Shown: in pieces, positions 34,495 to 36,332 of the stretch | Numbering within the stretch: the first letter of the stretch is position 1 | Layout: the number at the start of each line of letters is the position of its first letter | NCBI GenBank assembly: GCA_964584125.1 | Contig: CAZOYP010000012.1 | Coordinates: forward strand, 1-36,332 | DNA length: 36,332 nt | Source of the DNA: Nitromaritima sp964584125 | Lineage (GTDB): Bacteria > Nitrospinota > Nitrospinia > Nitrospinales > VA-1 | Direction: 5' to 3' | Program-made: the position numbers and the translations under genes | Notes under the pieces: model-generated | The model's input: only the letters and a program-made list of their open reading frames with translations | Database searches by the model: none | Told to the model about the DNA's origin: nothing

Positions 34495-35946
34495 TCAATT
34501 ATCTAATGATCTGTCACTCTCATTATCCTGTAACCAACGGTACATTGACTCTGCAAAAATCCTGTATCCCAACTCATTCAAGTGACCATCGTGAGACCAA
34601 CGCGTTTTTTGGCCAGATAAACTTGCCTTATTTAAATCTTGATATAAAGTAACGTAACCAATTTCATTCACATTACAATATTTTTCCAGAATTGTTGATA
34701 ATAGATTCGCAGGTAATCTTCCTTTTTGAATTAAATGTCGTGTCCCATCAACTATCACCAAACTTCCACCAAAAGATTTAACATCATCTCTCATTACTTG
34801 AATAACTTTTAGGTTTGTAAATACCGTTTTTTCAAAATTTGGAAAATCAAAGCTTCCAGAAAGTAGACCTTGCCTCCCAAAATCTTTGGGCTTTGTTGGA
34901 CCATATATTTTTAACAGTAACTCAAGTTCGTCTTTCATTTTTATATCAGGTTGAAAAGCCCTACTTAAATTATTTAATGCCGACACCAGCTTTGACCACA
35001 GCTCCAAAATAAAGAGCTTTTGTTCCCTTTTTCTTGTTCGTTGCCCACTAAACTTAGTACTAATAGTATGATTTTGCATACTGACAAATTTATCAAAATC
35101 ATTTGGCGAATGTAATACTGACAATTTCATCTCCGCTAAAATCTTAGAAATTTTAATAATTTTATTTTTTGTAATTAAAGAACGTTGCTGTTCTATAAAA
35201 TCCAAATATTCTTTTTCTGAAATAGAATCTAATTGTCCAGACTTTAATTTCTCCATTTTTAAGTTTGCTAAGTACCGATGAAATTCTTTAAAGTTTAAAA
35301 TTTTAATTAGACTTTGCAGTTGATTTCCGTCTACCTTAATTATTGGCCTGATATGTAATCTTTTTTCCTGTGGTAATTTGTTGGTAACTGCTGATATCGG
35401 GGAAATTGTTCTCCAAATACTTCCTTCAAAGACAAATAAAAAAACATATTCAGGAGAAAACTGTTTTACGTGTATTTTATTTGTTATTAAATTTTGCCCA
35501 AGCCCAAACCCCCCAATTCCAAAATTCAAGACTTCATATTCCTTTCCTTGGAAAGCCTGTTTTGTATTAGCTTCATTGAGATACTTTTCTAATAACTGAG
35601 CCGGTGTTTTTTCGAAGGAAACTTCATGAGCAGCTACTGAAGAATCCCCAATGACAACCATTCTTATCAAATTTTTATGCTTTTTAACGGTTCTTTCTTT
35701 ATCTCTAAAGCCTAAAGAATTAACTTTAATTTGATTTTTAAATTCGTTTTCATACCAATGATTCCCTGTATAAGTAAATGTAGCGTTAGGCACGAGCCGC
35801 CATCCAATCCGTCGATCAGGAATAACGTCCAAGTTTTCATAGCCCGGATTCGAAAGTGTATAAATTTGCCCAACTACTGCAATAACTATCAGCAAAATAG
35901 CTAGAGTTAAAATTTGGGCTATGCATATTTTTAGGATATTTTTCAA
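34495..35946 (-). CDS. membrane-anchored SGNH-type hydrolase, diverged
   Basis: The 483-residue protein has an N-terminal membrane helix (about 8-30), then GWRLVPNA, VNSLGFRDKERTV and block I VVIGDSSVAAHE (Ser102). Block II is NFGIGGFGLGQ. The block V equivalent near the C-terminus, SHDGHLNELGYRIFAESM, supplies Asp and His in a DGH rather than the usual DxxH spacing. The block III Asn motif is not clear (LFVFEGSIW stands in its place). An insertion of about 200 charged residues lies between block III and the end. It resembles AlgJ/AlgX-like or glycan-acylation SGNH proteins. It is alone between tRNA-Pro copies D and B. Confidence 0.78.
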   Translation of the reverse strand: MKNILKICIAQILTLAILLIVIAVVGQIYTLSNPGYENLDVIPDRRIGWRLVPNATFTYTGNHWYENEFKNQIKVNSLGFRDKERTVKKHKNLIRMVVIGDSSVAAHEVSFEKTPAQLLEKYLNEANTKQAFQGKEYEVLNFGIGGFGLGQNLITNKIHVKQFSPEYVFLFVFEGSIWRTISPISAVTNKLPQEKRLHIRPIIKVDGNQLQSLIKILNFKEFHRYLANLKMEKLKSGQLDSISEKEYLDFIEQQRSLITKNKIIKISKILAEMKLSVLHSPNDFDKFVSMQNHTISTKFSGQRTRKREQKLFILELWSKLVSALNNLSRAFQPDIKMKDELELLLKIYGPTKPKDFGRQGLLSGSFDFPNFEKTVFTNLKVIQVMRDDVKSFGGSLVIVDGTRHLIQKGRLPANLLSTILEKYCNVNEIGYVTLYQDLNKASLSGQKTRWSHDGHLNELGYRIFAESMYRWLQDNESDRSLDN

Positions 35947-36039
35947 TTTATAAAGTTTGATTTATAATTGCCCTTTCGTAAACATAAGATGAGGTATCTT
36001 TGACACAACGTTAATACAAAGTAAAAACGATTGTGGTAA

Positions 36040-36092
36040 TGGGTGGGGCGAGGGGATTTGAACCTCCGGCCCCATCCTTCCAAAGCATAGGA
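36040..36092 (-). repeat. tRNA-Pro(UGG) 3' half, pseudo-tRNA (copy D)
   Basis: On the minus strand: ATGCTTTGGAAGGATGGGG, then CCGGAGGTTCAAATCCCCTC and GCCCCACCCA. The anticodon loop TTTGG, T-loop TTCAAAT and near-CCA end are retained, and there is no tRNA 5' half. The shared hairpin is not found after this copy. Confidence 0.82.
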
Positions 36093-36188
36093 GCAGTTTA
36101 TTAATCCTTATTTTATTAATACTTACGGTGACGCTCGTTGCGTATTGTGGCACTAAATGCCAAGTAGTACCTATCAGATTGGCACAAT
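36093..36188 (-). repeat. conserved flank of tRNA-Pro copy D (candidate element arm)
   Basis: On the minus strand it contains TTGTGCCAATCTGATAGG, CTTGGCATTTAGTGCCACAA, TACGCAACGAG, then CGTAAGTATTAATAAAATAAGG and TTAATAAACTGCTCC. It follows the same order as the blocks beside copies A and B. Confidence 0.75.
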
Positions 36189-36245
36189 GTCTCCAAGGTA
36201 GCACCTAAAAATCGTGTCTGAAAAAAATTTTAAAATCAAAACTTA

Positions 36246-36332
36246 TTAAAGTGTTGGGAAGGAGGGGCCATTAGCCAAATCCTCAATGACTTTTGATAAA
36301 CCTAAAACCACCCTCGCCATATGATCGTAACA
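36246..36332 (-). CDS. possible C-terminal end of a gene running off the window
   Basis: A minus-strand frame of 28 codons enters from the right edge and ends at TAA (36246-36248). It includes ARVVLGLSKVIEDLANGPSF, which has protein-like, helix-like composition. Too short to assign; it may be the next cargo gene beyond copy D. Confidence 0.3.
   Translation of the reverse strand, partial: CYDHMARVVLGLSKVIEDLANGPSFPTL

Noticed and set aside
35962..36204. 80-residue minus-strand open frame spanning tRNA-Pro copy D and its flank
   Set aside because: It runs through the tRNA-like repeat and the conserved non-coding block. Similar peptides appear at copy A only because the DNA is repeated. No ribosome site or known domain.

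Overview
The window is AT-rich DNA from a Gram-negative bacterium. Evidence includes lipoprotein signals, a Tat-type periplasmic molybdoenzyme, periplasmic thioredoxin/CcdA chemistry, MreB, and envelope polysaccharide genes. Lineage cannot be fixed from this sequence alone. The gene mix (DUF4212/sodium-solute symporter pair, FGE-like domains in redox proteins, bestrophin-like protein, many SGNH hydrolases) would suit a marine Nitrospinota-like or deltaproteobacterial-type organism, but that is inference.

Region 1 (1-9.8 kb) is housekeeping and redox. It opens with the 5' part of a minus-strand tRNA-Val(UAC). A PilZ protein, a double-GAF protein with a dead GGDEF domain, and an overlapping mreB follow. 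Next comes a run of small Fe-S/sulfur proteins: a CxxC-rich protein, a 2Fe-2S ferredoxin, a JAMM peptidase, a 2[4Fe-4S] ferredoxin and a NifU-type scaffold. A TlpA-like thioredoxin then precedes an unusual FGE-like/CcdA fusion. After a lipoprotein, the minus strand carries an MsrP/YedY-like molybdoenzyme overlapping a second FGE-like lipoprotein.

Region 2 (9.9-16.7 kb) holds dapF-dapA-dapB (lysine/diaminopimelate), which may be co-transcribed with the molybdoenzyme pair. An intact tRNA-Arg(UCU) follows, whose 3' half is duplicated about 0.8 kb away on the other side of a lone methyltransferase gene. Then come a DUF4212 + sodium-solute symporter pair and two small ORFs.

Region 3 (16.9-25.9 kb) has a Wzx-like flippase, a CPxCG-type zinc-ribbon gene broken by one in-frame stop, and a divergent pair: an EgtD-family methyltransferase and a heme-oxygenase-like diiron oxidase. 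It also has a recombinase relic, a secreted Gly/Pro repeat protein, a GT-C membrane glycosyltransferase with a TPR tail, a decayed ORF and a small TPR protein.

Region 4 (26-36.3 kb) is the most unusual part. Four SGNH hydrolases, an MBOAT acyltransferase and a bestrophin-like protein are separated by at least five decayed copies of the 3' half of a tRNA-Pro(UGG), all on the minus strand. Several copies are followed by the same terminator-like hairpin, and three are preceded by the same block of about 80-100 bp. This is the footprint expected from repeated site-specific insertion of small cargo elements at one tRNA-Pro gene. It resembles the tRNA-targeting cargo elements (tycheposons) of marine Prochlorococcus. 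No intact integrase is visible in the window. The intact tRNA-Pro is predicted just beyond the right end. The cargo looks devoted to acylation of surface glycans.
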